Shown in pieces: positions 33,901-48,900 of a stretch of 64,000 nt of DNA (the stretch's first letter is position 1; each line of letters opens with the position of its first letter). Both the position numbers and the translations under genes were made by a program. Source of the stretch: Gari tellinella (taxonomy: Eukaryota > Mollusca > Bivalvia > Cardiida > Psammobiidae); assembly GCA_922989275.2 (NCBI GenBank), contig OV277866.1, positions 34,241,246 through 34,305,245 on the forward strand. Reading direction: 5' to 3'. The notes under the pieces are model-generated. The model ran no database searches. It saw only the letters and a program-made list of their open reading frames with translations, and was not told where the DNA came from.

Positions 33901-36900
33901 TGCCTTACAGCTCCAAACACCCGCATAATTCGTTCTCTGTAATTGATGAACATCCTTTGTTACATTTTGTAACCCTTTCACCGCCAAATTATTTTTTAAT
34001 GTGTACCCCTACACTGTTATTGTGTCGTCTGCTTCAATAGTATTGTCTGCAATATCATTTCAAAGCGAGAATTAAGAGAGTATGACATAAGAAATATCGA
34101 AACGGGTTTCAAACAGTTTTTATCCTGATTAGACGCCGCGTAACGCGGCGTCTGATCAGGATCAAAACTGTTTGCAAATTCGACTTTAGGCGATTCTGAC
34201 GGTGAAAGGGTTAAACAGTTCATTCAATTTGAAAATAAGTGCCAGACAACAAGTTTATTTCATATTGGTTTTCCAAATCGTATTAAAAGTATCTGTAGGT
34301 TATTACCCTAATTGACCACACAATTTTATCAACACTCTTGTTTCGATGTCACCTGCTGGCGTCATTTTCATTAAACAAAATGCTTACACCGACAGATTAA
34401 AGTCTTGTCAGAACGAAATGCAACAACGTAATATTTTCAAATTTAAAGGAAATTACGCCATAACGTCGTTTTTGTGACATACGCTTTTGTAGTCAATTGT
34501 TACGTCAAATGAAAAACTTATTGGAATGGTTTTAAGACGAACAAAGTTTGAAAATGGCGTGCCCCGGGAAGCGTAACACGGGTTGCTATGCATAACTTTT
34601 ATTACCAATTGCAAAAAAGTATTTTGTAAAAAAAAAAGTATCCTTGGAACAAGAAGACATTTTTAATCAATCATATACTTTTAGAAACCACATACTTGAT
34701 GACGTAGAAATATAAGGATAAAAGTCTACGAACTTAAATAACAACCCTCGTATATTGTGTATTAAGTTATATTCATACATTATTTCTGACCTTCTGCATG
34801 ACAGTCAACACTATTTGATCAAATACAGAAACATAACAAATGTTTATTATCACGTTAACTATATATTCATCTTGGTTGCGAACATTTCCGACCGAATCAG
34901 AAGCCGAGTATCTTGGCCCGTGATCAGACCTTAAAATGCATACTTGTTGTGTGGAAATAATAACAATGTTTCAACTAAAAAAATCCTGTCAATTCATACG
35001 TAGATTCCGTCCACGTTTGCCAAGATATCAGGATTGTCGTGCAGTACATTATACCAGTTCCGGGTTACACCAGTGTCCAAAACAGGTCATCTTGGTAAAA
35101 CCAAAGTGTCCGAATGGATAATGACGTACAACGGTAGGTATCGTAGAGAAATACGTAAATCATTTCCAATAACCGCATAAAGTTATGCTTTACACCTCTA
35201 TCCGTTGCAAATTGTTTGGGACTAGATCATACGCCGGCGTTTAATAAAGCTCCAAAACATAAGAGCGGGACATAGTTAATATAGAATAACGTCGTTACCA
35301 CTGTTTAGGCGTTTAATAGATATATAGAGGATACTCAATTTCTTTGAATGGGTCGACATGACAGGGTTTCAATCGGAAAACAACATATTCGAGTGATATG
35401 TTTTTCATATCAATCTAACGGAATTAATTGTTTTATTTGTTATATACCTTTTTATGACTTGTCTTACAGAGAAAACCCACACACTAATAATTGTTAACGC
35501 GACTTCACAAAAGATAGCTTCGGCAAAAATAATACCGTCAATGCAAAAGTGAAATAATCACTCGTGATGTTTTTGTACAATGATAGATGTTGTGTATCAG
35601 ATGTAATATCAATAACTACCAATGTCTATACTTGGAAGCAGTTTATCTTTGCAAACAGTATAGATCGTGATCAGAAACATGCTGACCCGCCTGATTACTG
35701 TTTGTTTTCATTGAAGTTTCTAAGAAATAGTAATATTAGTTTTTACCACTCTTGAAACAAGTAAAAAACATTTGTTTGTGCGTACAGTGGAGAATCTGTT
35801 ATTCTTTCCCGTTTAAACGCAAACGTACGCAAACGCAAAGCACTAAAACGTAGAAAAGAACAACTTTTGGACAATTCTGATAATTCTTGTTTGTCTTGGT
35901 GGCAAACAGTTTGGAGCCTGATCAGACGCCGGGTTACCCGGCGTCTGATCTGGCTCCAAACTGTTTGCACTGCAAATAATAGTTTTAGCGTAAACGCGTT
36001 TATTGGGAAACAATAACAGATTCTCCACTGTATACTGCAGACGGTTAATATCTTGACCAGAAGGCCCCTTAAAGTGCCCTCTGGTCAGGTTGTTCACCGT
36101 TTTGTGAACTCGTACTGTTCTAAGACACTTTCAAAAATCACATTTCAATCATCATAAACAGGCCATTATTCTAACATGGAAATCCATTATGAAACATTCA
36201 GCATAGGGTGAGTCAACCTCTTCACTTCCATGGTGTCGTCAATTTTAACAATTATCGTCTATTTTATTTCTCAAAAATCAAAATTAGATGTTTTTTTACT
36301 TATAACAGCTGAAATGAGTGTACATCAGTTTGGATCCTGACCAGAAGTTGCGTTACGCAACGTCTGATCAGGATCCAAACTGTTTGCCAATAATTATTGT
36401 ACTCGGGGTAAGGAAGTCAATGGGTTAAACCATACATGTATAAAGATCTGTTTTCAAAAATGTATATGTTTGTCCGTTTATAGCTGAAGAAATTGAGAAT
36501 CATAAGCTTAAAAATGCATTTATGTTATCTCCTCTGTTTTAGCCGGGGCAAGTCTTCAGCCACCAGCCTCATTCAAGGTCACTGGCCAGTCGACACAAAA
36601 CCAGAAACCTGTCATTACAGTAGAATGGAAGCAGAGAAAAAGTATGATTCTTTCAACATTAATATATTATTCAAGGATTACTATTGTGAGCACTCAGCGT
36701 ACGGATATCCATCTACCAGCTATCCATGCATTTACATGTATCAATCGGTTCAGATATGCTCTTGATTTACCCTTTTAACCCTTATGACGTAATATCCTGT
36801 CAAAAAGTCGATGGCATAGTACTGTCTGCTTATCTCTTCGTCTATAAATTTTAATGTATAAAATGCTATGCATTTTTTTAATTAATATAAACATTGATGC

Positions 36901-39900
36901 GATGACAAATGACGCATATCTTGATCGTATGTCACATTACTAGGCGTATGTTCAGGATATAAACTGTATGCAACCGACAAAGTAGTTGGCCAGGGGCCCG
37001 TTTTACTAAACAACTTACGCAAAAATTTTGCGTACGTCAAAATCTTATTTTTTGATCATATACGTTTGCAAACAGCAAATAGCCAGATCAGAGGACGCGC
37101 TAAAAGCGCGTCCTCTGATCTGGCTATTTGCTGTTTGTAGCAAGTGATAATAATAAAAAAAAAAATTAAATTTTGACTTACGCAAATAATTTGCGTAAGT
37201 TGTTTAGTAAAACGGGCCCCTGGGCATCTGCAGTTGAAAAATGCCATCCTGCGATAACGTTTGTTAGATATTGTATTAAAACCGTGCATGAATATGTTTT
37301 TATTTGACACCAAACTGAAATACTTTTATCATATTCCTATATATAAGCCTAAGGCACATAACTGACTAATTGTTCCAACATATTTAGTCATGAATGTGCA
37401 GAATAAGCAGTGTTTTCTACACTGAGGGGATTTTCTAACCGTCCACTTTTTAAGCTCATATTTTTCGAAACAGGGAATTGCACACTGACGTAGTCAGTTT
37501 TATTTCGAATACTAGGTTAAATGTGCATTGAATTGAAATCTTGAACTTTGAGTCTCTCGCATCGTTCCGTCACACCACTAAAAACGAAGTGTAAGCTATT
37601 TTGCACGTGCGAAGCGGGTATGGGGGCATTTGTAAACACGGCTTTTGATTATTTGTTGGTCATCAATCGTCGTACGGAAAAACATTTAACATGTCGAGAA
37701 GGCGGGTTGTACGAATCAAAAGGGCACTCGAAAGGTTTTATTCAGAGCGAGCCAACCCGAACTCCCACGTTAACGTCATGGACTTTTTACGTCTTATGTG
37801 CCCTAAAATCGTTAACATAAGCTAAATATTACATCAATATCTTATTTAACCAACTTCAACTCAATTCAACATGTTGTTCACAAATATCTGCTTATTTTGA
37901 GGACATTTTGTCTGACTGGAAGTGTAAAGACTTACCTCATTAGCGCCTACAGACGTAAAACTCACATATACGGAATCTTTCATTTTGCTCATAACACACT
38001 CGCTGGTATGTTTCCACGCGTCTACGGTGACTGTTCGTGCATGGCGGGACCGTCGAATATGGCAATATAACGTAACGCAAATGCGTAAAAGGCATCAGCG
38101 CCAATCGTTTAAATGCAAAAATTTAACTCGTTGGCTCAAAATTCAATTTTTTATTGATACATTAACATTGCATATCGCAGAAGCCGTTTAGGATGGCATT
38201 TTTAAGTATTCTGTAAATGTCACTAAGCCACCGCTGACAGCTAGTTGCATTTTTTGTATTATTTTTTTCAGTCCCTTTTGAACAATATTCCATCAATACT
38301 TACATTCTATTTTTTCAAATTAATCAGTGGTACATATGGCATGTTGAAAGCGTGTAGCCCAACAGACAAATGTACTTCGTGACATTGTGACTTATCATTT
38401 TCCGGTTAGGTTCCAATTTCATTCATATTTTTTATAATTCGTGATCAATTTTATTGAAACCTTTTTCCTATTATAAAACATCTTCATCGCATGGGAAATG
38501 TAATTTTTGGCATCCGGATTAACTAGTTTTTAGAGTAGCACCTGTATATATAACTGGACATTTAGAAAATCCCTTCAGTGTATATCCTAGTTCATGTATA
38601 TGGTACATGAAGAAGGATTGATGCAAAGAGAATATACCTCAAGGCGCATTCTGCTTACTTTTGAAACTGCTTCAAGTGGTCACACGTTTTCAAAATTAGA
38701 AACAGTATGTGGAGTTATGGGTAAAGTAAGACTAGATATAAAAATGAATTTAATTTCAAATATTGTAATTTTCATGAAATCTTCATAAAAATGTAAATGG
38801 GAACTAGTTTAGAGCCTAGTATGGCGCGTTTCATCTGTCTCGGAACTGATTTTCATGGAAAGTATCTAAAAATTGACCTGTTTATTGCGAAAGCATAACG
38901 TTTCTTCCATGTCTACTGTTTTGGTAAGATTTCGATTTAACATTGTTTCTGTTTCAGATTCGTCTTGCAATTATAAGATATTCTGGTTTTATGAACAAAC
39001 GGTAGAACAGGTGGAAATTAAGGTAAGTTTAGTATGATAAAAAAAGAATGTGGGAAAGAATATGTTATTTTCCTGATTAAAACCATCCTAAATGACGATA
39101 TAATGTAATAAACCTAGAAAATGAGAGTTTGTTTTATTTTAAATGCAAATGTTATTTGTAACCTGAGTGTCAATCCGTCATTCAGCGACTGATAGTCTTC
39201 CAGTGTCTGATATGTTAAGGTACAGTGGAGAATATGTATTTGTTTCCCAGTGCAGGCTTAAAACGTAATGTCCATTGAAAACAGCCTGGTTCCAGAACAG
39301 ACGCCGGGTACCCCGGTGACAGCCCAGGATTCAAATTGTTTGCTATTTAGGTTATACAGTGGAGAAAACGTTGTTCTTTCCCAATAAACGCGTTTACGCT
39401 AAAACTATTATTTCAATTGCAAACAGTTTGGAGCCAGATCAGACGCCGGATAACCTGAAACCTAAAACTGTTTGCTACTCAGATTAAAATTAACGTTGAG
39501 AAATGTCATCAAGTTGTCAAAATCTCCTTTTCATTGCAATGCGTTTGCGTTGCGTTTGCGTTTAAATGGAAAAGAATAACGTTTTCTCCACTGTAACGAA
39601 TCGTCCATATTGTCAGTAGTCTGTACTTGCTACATTTCAGTGAGATGCGTTTGTGTTGATATTGTCTTTAAACGGGGGGAAATACAGCGTTCCCTCTCTA
39701 CAACGGCACTCCCAACAACGATTCCCTCCTTACAACGACCTTTGTCGCAATTCCCTTAACACGACAATTATGTTTAACGCTTTTACTGCTGTAATATCAC
39801 CTGCTTAAAGTTGTCGTCTGCTGTTTTTCTCAAAGTTACATATTGAACATTTTGACAGAAAAAAACAACATAATGACGAGTGACAAACAGCTTGAATCTA

Positions 39901-42900
39901 GATCAGACGCCGCGTTACGCGGCGTCTGATCTGGATTCAATCTGTTTTCAAATGTAAACCAATGTCCTTCCGTATAACGACTCCCTCCGAACAACGCACA
40001 CATTTTTTTTCACCCATTGGGTGTCGTTGTATAGAGGGAACACTGTTACTTATTTTCCACTGTGCGTAATGCATACACTGAGTTGCTCTGAAATGGCTTC
40101 AACTGTTTGCAATTGCCACGTTTGGTTAACATAGTTACGCATTTATTGGGTAGTAATAACGGTAGCCTCTTGCATGAATGTTGTAAGAGACAGGCAACTA
40201 TATTGTAATGAGTAGTGACATCGCAGTATTTAGTGCTGAAATGAGTGAAACGAAGGAATGAATTTGTTAATTCTACTCCCTCTTATTTAGAGCCCTGATT
40301 CTGAGACCATTCAACTATGATGATCAGTACATACAGTGGAGAATGTGTTATTCTTTCCCAATAAAAGCGGTTACGCTAAAACTATTATTTGCAGTGCAAA
40401 CCCGGCGTCTGATCAGGCTCCAAACTGTTGGCCACCAAGATAAACATGAAATATCAGAATTGTCCAAAAGTTGTTCTTTTCTATGTTTTAGTGCTTTGCG
40501 TTTGCGTACGTTTACGTTTAAACGGGAAAGAATAACAGATTCTCCACTGTATATGTACAAAGTCTGGGTTGGAACGAATACTGATAATGTACTTCTCTCT
40601 GTAATACCATACTTATACACAGTGAATAATACGTTATTATTTGCCGCTTGAATTAAATACAAACATAAATCATTAAAAAGTAGCAAATAATGGGTTCTTT
40701 AAAGCATTTGGCGATTCACTTTAATCTAAATGTCAATAAGTTTTGAGCCTTGCAAGCCCTCCAGAAGACATTACAATGCCCGCCTCTACAACGGCACCAA
40801 ATGAGAGACATATATTGTGTATGTTGTTCGGAGGGAGTCGTTATAGGGAAGGAAATTAAGACTTGACTTACATTTGCAATCCGATTGAAACCAGATCAGA
40901 CGCAAATTCTGATCTGGATTCAAGCTGTGTGTCACTCGTCATTTTATTTTTTTATATTATAATGTCCCCTTATATGTAACTTTGAGACAAAACAGCAGAC
41001 GACAATGTTAGGCAGACTATATTGCAGCAGTTAAAAGCGTTAACCTGAATTGTCTTGTTAAAGGAACGGCGGAAAGCGTTGTTGTAAGGATAAAAAAAGT
41101 TGTAGGGAGGGCCTTGTAGGGAGGGAACACAGTATATTTTATACATAAACGAAACGCAAGGCAACAGAATGAAGAAAGTGCTAGTTCATTTAAATATCTT
41201 ACGATTTTCTCAATCTGAGTTCCATACAACTTGAAGTCTGATTAGACGCCAGGCTACCAAACGTCTGACCTAACTTCAGATAGTTTGAAAATGAAATAAT
41301 TGCTCAAGCACAACTGTGGAAATATTTACGTCTTCTCGGTAATGTTGTATATCGTTTCAGACTCCCTATACATCGCAGTATAACCTGACGGACCTGGAGT
41401 TCAACATGAACTACAACATCATAGTACACAGCACTGATGACCACTTCCTTAAAACGAGTACTGACAAACTAACCACGGTTGCTGAAACCCCACAGTGTGT
41501 ATATTCCTTGATGTTCAATCATACCGTTTGCCGTAAGTAAATGTGTTCGAGTCGTGCCATGAGAAAACCTGAATTATTGCATTGTAAACAAAGCATATTA
41601 ACCCTTTCACCGCCAAATTATTTTTGAGTTTTTTTACCCCTACACCGTTATTGTGTCGTCTGCTTCAATATTATTGTCTGCAATATCATTTCAAAGTTAG
41701 AATTCAGAGAGTATGACATACGAAATATCGAAACGGGTGTCAAACAGTTTTGATCCTGAACAGACGCCGCGTTACGCGGCGTCTGATCAGGATTAAAACT
41801 GTTTTCAAATTCGACTTTAGGCGATTCTTGCGGTGAAAGGGTTAAGGCTAGCCGCCTCGTCAAAGACGCGGCAGCTGGTCTTAATACACACTGTTTGACA
41901 ACCACATGCATCTCAAGCATTAGCTGTATGATAATTATACAGTATTAGGTATTTGAGACCTAACTCAGATATATGTACAATGTTGCAATGCAATATGTCT
42001 GGTTTCGTTTTTGTCTAATTCACGATTAATCGAATTAGATTAATGCTCTACGCCTTTTTGAAAAAAGTTGACCACATCAAGCAGGTTGAAAGTAAAGCAG
42101 AATGCGCCTTTTATTGCTATACTTCATCCTGCGTTAAGCTACTATTGTTTATAATAAATTACTATTTCTTACAGTATGATACATGTTAACATATGTATGA
42201 AATGGAAATATGTTCTTACGTTGTGGAATAAAAAACCAAATGCGTAAAAGGCGTATTTATGAAGGAAGGAGTTAGGTATTTATTGCTAGGATTGCGAAGT
42301 TTGAATGGGGTTTACTACAGCCACTGTTCAAAACACCCCAATTTGTACATTCCGTTGTGTTTAGGATTTACCGTGCGTTGAGGTAAATTTCTGAGTAGTT
42401 TAAGAGTTTATATAATGTTTGCTCATGATTGGTAGATTTACATATATACAATGTATATGAATATTCAGCGGAAGAAAGGTTAAAACTCTAATTTCAAATT
42501 CCAACAGTCAGACTCCGGATAAGACACCGCCAGGTTATCCGGCAATTGATCAGGCTCCGAACTGTTTGCCACCGGAAGCGTTAACGTAGTTACATGTAAT
42601 AAGTTGTCATTTTTACCACTTGTTGTAATCAGTTTGCGAGTATTTTCGTTTAACCCTTTCGTGATAAAATTTATCCTGCGAGTTTTACCCCTTCTTGCTA
42701 AATTATCGTCCGCTTCAATATTATTGTCTGCAGTATCGTTTCAGCGTTAGATTTAAAGCAGAATATATGAACGTTTTTTCGAAACAAGTGGCAATCAGTT
42801 TTGATCCTGACCAGACGCCGCGTGATGCGGCGTCTGATCAGGATCAAAACTGTTTGCAAATGTGTTTTATGACGTCATTGAAAGTGGAAATAATAATGTC

Positions 42901-45900
42901 GTCATCACTGTACTGTTGAAGGTCCACTCAAACCTAGGAACGTTAACATCACCGTGCTAACAGTTCAAGAGAACAGTCCAGATGTGAACTTTATCGACAT
43001 CCTCTTACATTGGGAGCCTCCAGTTGGAACACATAACGGAAGTGACATCACACGATACTTTCTGACGTACCGCAAACTTCCCCCAGTCCATATGGCTATG
43101 AGCATCCGTCCAGATAACGCTGAAAAGGCCATTGCGCCGGTAAGAGTTTTTCGCCATGATTTCGAAAACGGCAAATGTATAACATGTAGAGCCTGTGTTC
43201 AATTGTTGTCAGTAATTTAAAAGCTGGCATGTTCTACTATTTTAATTTCGTGTGCCTTTAGTTTCGTTGACGAAGTCGCCTCTTGGTGCCGTTAGCAGTG
43301 AACGAGTTAATCGTCAAAGAATACAATTCAATCCATTCTATATGAGTTTCTTGTAAAGTGGGGGACATTTTATTCTTGACCGATATACGTGTTAGTATTA
43401 AACAATATTTTCAGTTTTATTATTATAAAGCCAGATCAGACGCCGTATAACACGGCATCTGATCAGGCTTGAAACTATTTGTAACACAGTTAAAAAAAAG
43501 TCGTTAATCAATTGAAAGAGTTGTCATTTTCAACATTACATTGCTCCGTATTTGTGTTTTGTTCGCGTTTAACCCTTTACCTGATAGCCTATTTCTAGTA
43601 TTGAAGATAGATGACCACTTAAAGCAGGTTGAAAGTAAAGCAGAATGTGCCCTAAGGCACATTCTGCTTTACTTTCAGCCTGTTTTAAGATAAAATCTGC
43701 TAGGCTAAATAAAATATTTGTAATGGTTATTGTTCATGAGGGTATAAACTGGAACTACTTTCATCAGCGGAGGAATAAATTAAATACGCTAAAAGTCGCT
43801 TCTATGGGGAAAGGGTTAAAGGGGCGTAATGACTTCCTTCTCTATTGTGTTATTATATTTGCAGACAACTAATTCCATTGTTTTAAACAATATACATAAC
43901 CACAATAAATACGTGTTCACCTTGGCTGCTGTGAGTGAAGGAGGCCAGGGTCAGCCATTTGAATTCAGCTATTTCTTTGGTGAGTATTTCTTATTATGTT
44001 TTAAAGTAATACCGTCCTACAGTAATTGATTCAGATTTGTTTCAACGTTGCGGCTTAATGTTGGGGATGTGTAACCCATTTGGGTCGATCCGTCTAAAGA
44101 CCCCAAACCTCCCCTATCTTATCCAAACCTCCCAAAACCACTTTTAAATGCAAGTTTTTATACTTCTAGCAGATTGTAGCTTAAAGCAGACTGAAAGTAA
44201 AGCAGAATGAGCCTCCAGGCGCATTCTGCTTTACTTTCAACCTGTTTTAAGAGAATACTTGTCTTCAAAACCAGGAACAGGCTATTAGGATAGTGAGTTA
44301 ATATTTAGAGGCAACTGTGTAAAGTGATCTTAAGTTTTATTCGAGTTGTTCCCCTTGAAAAGAAGAACATCGAATATTTAATTTTAAATCAACATTTTTT
44401 CATGTTTTAGCTTAAATATGCCATTCATAAGCTCTTTTTGATTAGATATTAAGGAATTTAGGTGGTTTGGATTGTTTTTAAGTGCTTTAGGCAGGCTTGG
44501 AGAGGTTTGGGGAGGTTTGGGGAGGTTTGGGGTCTTTAGACGGACCCCATTTGGGTCTACGTTCCTATATATAGGACATAGGCAAACAGTGTAGACAGTG
44601 TAGACGCATAAGGCGGCGTCTTATCAAAGTCTACAATGTTTGCTGACAATAATTTCAAAGTAAGACAACGATAAATAAAAGTTAAGTTCAGGCACCTCTT
44701 GTATGGGAATAATGGACTAATCCAATATATAAGCATGGGAACGTCCACTTAATATGAATGAATTTATAACCATTCAATATAAATGGTTTAATCTATTACC
44801 GAATATTATTTTATAGTTTTAAGAGATATGACAACTTAAGCAGATTTAAAGTAAAGCAGAATGTGCCTAACGACATACACGTACTCTGTTTTACTTTAAG
44901 CCGGCGTAAAGGTATAATCTGCAAGGGGATAGAAAATGTTTCGTATGACACATGCTAATTAATGTATAAAGTGGAGCTACTTTCTTCAGTGAAGGGATAA
45001 ATTAAATAGGTCAAACGACTCCGTTAGAGTGCAATACGTTAAGAGAGTTATGCGTTCATTATGTAAAAAAGTCTTTTTTAGGAGTTGTCTTCTATTTTAG
45101 ACGCCCTATGTCATTGCTTTGCTCACATATATTTCTAGTTAATGTAAATGCAGATGACCTTTGCTTTTACGTAAAACTTAAATAAGATCTGTTCACTGTT
45201 TCGATAGCAGATAAAATTAATAAAGTGGACACAGAAATATTTATCGACTTTCAACATTGCTTTAACATCAAGATAAAAAATAAAGTAGATATGTTCTTAT
45301 TGAGCTTTCTGCTTTACTTCAAATTCGTGTTACCTGTTGTATACTTCCTAAAACTAATGATAATAATAATAACATTATTAATGATAATAATAACAATAAT
45401 GATAATATAATAACACCAATAATAATGATTATTAAGCATCATAATTTAGCTTTCAAATAATTATAACAACAATAACAATAACAAACTAAAACAAAATACT
45501 GTTCATTGGTTAATTAAAACAAACGCGGAATCGGGATTTTATGTACTAATGGTTTTATACATGTTTCATTTGTTTACGTAGCGATCTGCCTTTTAAACAA
45601 TTTCAATACGTTTTAATCACATAATGTTTATGTTAGAGGGTGTTTTATGAACTAACAATTCATTACAGACGTCAAAGAGAGTGGTTCTGCTATCACTAAC
45701 GATTCCTCTGGTAATATTGGTGAGATAACTGGTATAGTGTTTGTTTGATTATGTGTTTTATTGTGGTACCCTAACCTAAGCGTGTGCAGTAAAAACCCTT
45801 CTATTACGACAAAAACAACTGACCCCTATATAGATGAGAAGTCGTTATTTTTTCCGCATAAAAGCATTTATGCTTAAACTATTATTTCCAGTACAAACAG

Positions 45901-48900
45901 TTTGGAGCCCGATCAGCCACCGGAGAACCCGACGTATGATCAGTCTCCAAACTGTTTGCCACTCGGACTTAAATTGATAGTCAGAAAAGGAAAAAAAAAA
46001 ACATGTCATTTTCTACGTTGTATTCCAATGAGTTTGCGTTTTTAAAAACGGGAAAAAATAGTGTCTTCTCCACTGTTACTGTATAAAATACAGATTGCAG
46101 CAAAACTAGCTTTCGGGTTTACTGTAATATTGTTTTGAACAGTCACCTTTCGTAAGCACCCAGTAATTACAGTGGAGAATCTGTTATTCTTTCCCGTTTA
46201 AACGCAAACGTACGCAAACGCAAAGCACTAAAACGTAGAAAAGAACAACTTTTGGACAATTCTGATATTTCATGTTTATCATGGTGGCAAACAGTTTGGA
46301 GCCTGATCATACGCCGGGTTACCCGGCGTCTGATCTGGCTCCAAACTGTTTGCACTGTAAATAATAGTTTTAGCGTAAACGCGTTTATTGGGAAAGAATA
46401 ACAGATTCTCCACTGTAACATAATGTAGTGGTCGTAATAGAATGGTATTTCGGTATGTCAATATCCCCTTGGTCAAAGCCTCACTGATAAAAATAATTAC
46501 CAATCCCGCAAAATCTTATAAATAGTTTTAATTAAAGCAATTTTGTAAAAGAATGAATACATGATTATTTCCACTGAAGCGAAACTACCCCATAGTCTGT
46601 TTCTAGTTTTGAAGACGGGTGACTACTTAAAGCAGGTGGAAAGTAAGGCAGAATGCGCCTTAATGCTCATTGTGATTTTCATTCCTACTGCTTTAAGCTA
46701 TTATCAGCTCGAATTTAGAAAATTGTTCTTACCGTATATTTTCATGACGGTTTAAAATGGAACTATTTTGAACTGTTGCGGAATGAATTAATCGCGCTAA
46801 AGGCGTTTCTATGGGTTAAAGGGATAAATACATTCAAGCCCGTGTTAAACGACCACAGGATGACGATGCTTGGTGGTCTTTGCAGAAGGCTCTTTTGATA
46901 ATGTTTCCCTGCATGCAAACAAGAACCATATCGTCTGTTTAGTGTTCGCTAAACACCTGTTTGAGTGTACGTTTATTTGGAAATAATAGTGTGTGTTTTT
47001 TAGTGCCCTACATTTTATATCAATGTGATATTTCAACAAAATTCTTTGACAATGAGGATGTTGATCGACACACTATTCTTGATTGTACAATAACACTGTT
47101 ATCAGATGTCCGGCAATTAGCTGTTAGCGCGCTCCAAATGCGACCAGGTTCGTTTTGGTCAATATCGGTATTCTAAGATCGTTCAGCACATATTTATTAG
47201 TTGACATCCTGTACCGAACGATGTTTGAGCACTGTTCAGTACATATGGTATGTGGAAGTGAATGGTGGATCGCTAAACGAAGAATACTATTATTGACCGA
47301 CATTGTTCCGATGGCGTTAGGTGCGTTCGACCTTAAGACAACTATACTACTCAGTTTCTAGATTTGTTTTCTTTGATTACCATTTGCATGTATCTATTGA
47401 TCAATTTCGCCAAAATATCCAATAGACGTAGACGTTCTGTTTCCATTTTTGTATTTTTCTGTTAAGCCCCTACACCACATACTTTTATCTCCCAAAGATG
47501 CAATGTAACACAAAGTTTGTACACTGTTATAAAGTGTTCTTCATTTAAAAAACATGAATTTAAATGTTAAGACAAAAACTACATTCGACCGTTTAACCTC
47601 TTTTTTCTGAATGTCGTCTCTTTAAATATATATTATGCGAAAAAGTAGCTGGTTGTTTTGCTTTTATAACTGACGTTAAGTTGAACTTGAGTCCCAAACA
47701 GTTTTGATCTATGTCAGATGCCGCTCAATGCTGAGTCCGATCTGGATTCAAACCGTTTGAAAATGTTAACCAATTAATGCTTGGGCTTTGGCAGGTAAAA
47801 AAATATGTAGCCTGGGTGTATGGACGCAAACTTTTCTTATGTTGAGATGAATTGTTTAAAATTAATATTTGTGTTTGGTGAATCTTGATAATTAGAACGC
47901 GTTTCAGTAAACATTACGCCTACCTCAATGTAGATTATACAGCAATTAAAACTCGAGTAGATCTAAATAATTTCTTGCTTTTAGCGTTTATTTCAACTTG
48001 TTAAAATCTTTGTTGATTCAGATCAGATACACTTAAAAGGCTGTTTGATCATTGATCAGGATCAGCAATGTTTTTTATGGGATCTGTCTGACATAAGTCT
48101 GTACTTTTCCTTTATATCACATTTCTGTTTTTATTTTGTTAATGTGATAGGTAACATGCTACGGTTGTTTATCAGATAACGGTTTATTCGAATTTTCCAG
48201 GTACAGTGCTCCCTCTCTACAACGACCCCCAATGGGGGTCACAGATTATGCGTGTTTTTCTGAGGGAGTTCTAATAGGGAGGGAACATTAAGAAATGGCT
48301 TACATTCGCAAACAGCTTCGATCAAGTTCAGTGGCCGCGTGACACGGCGTCTGATTATGATTCAAACTGTTTGTCACCCTCTATATATATTTAATTATTT
48401 CAAATTATCCACTCCTATATTACTTTGAGAAAAAACGGCAGACGATACCTTAAAACAGACGATGTTACAGCAGAGAACGTGTTAGACAATACCTTCTTGT
48501 TTGGGGAACAGCGACAATCATTATTGTAATAAGGGAATCGTTGCAGGGCGGTCCGTTGTAGGGAGAGATCATTGTTATATAGTATGTCAAATGCATGTAA
48601 ATTAGCAAAAAGTCTCTGTGTTTTAAACAGACTAACAGACAATTGTAAAGGGTGGGAAAGCATCATTCTTTCCCGATAAACCCGTTTTGAAATCCAAGAA
48701 CCCCTACACTGCAAACAATTTGGGGTCAGTTTCGAGACCGAGTACTTCCGGTTTCAATTCAAATTCAAATTATTTGTCAACACCATCCATTATCTGTTAT
48801 GTTCTATATTATATAGCAATATGTTTGCATTTCGATTCGTTCAAACGGGAAAGAATAATGTTTTCGCCAGTGTATATACATTGAGCGGCATAAGTGCAAC

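Larger units (their letters stand above)
39223..40062 (-). mobile_element. Outer A element containing a second A and a D element
   Basis: Left piece 39223-39354 (CAGTGGAGAATATG, GGTTCCAGAACAGACGCC), middle piece 39596-39682 (GTGAGATGCGTTTGTG ... TTTAAACGGGGGG) and right scrap ATTTTCCACTG at 40052-40062 read as one A element if the inserts 39357-39593 and 39685-40045 are removed. Confidence 0.65.
45725..47640. other. Start of the 12-kb intron
   Basis: Contains A elements at 45830 and 46170, a C remnant at 46575 and M-like scraps at 45790 and 46425. From 46830 to 47640 nothing is identifiable. A frame near 46999-47170 has no known motif. Confidence 0.4.

Noticed and set aside
37548..38191. Open frames inside the 1161-bp TIR element as a transposase gene
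   Set aside because: Only 90 and 68 codons, no DDE/DDD-type motif recognisable; kept as an unclassified element instead.
46961..47361. Open frames of 71 and 68 codons in the large intron
   Set aside because: No domain, no convincing splice pair that fits RTK phases, and no repeat of known coding origin recognised.
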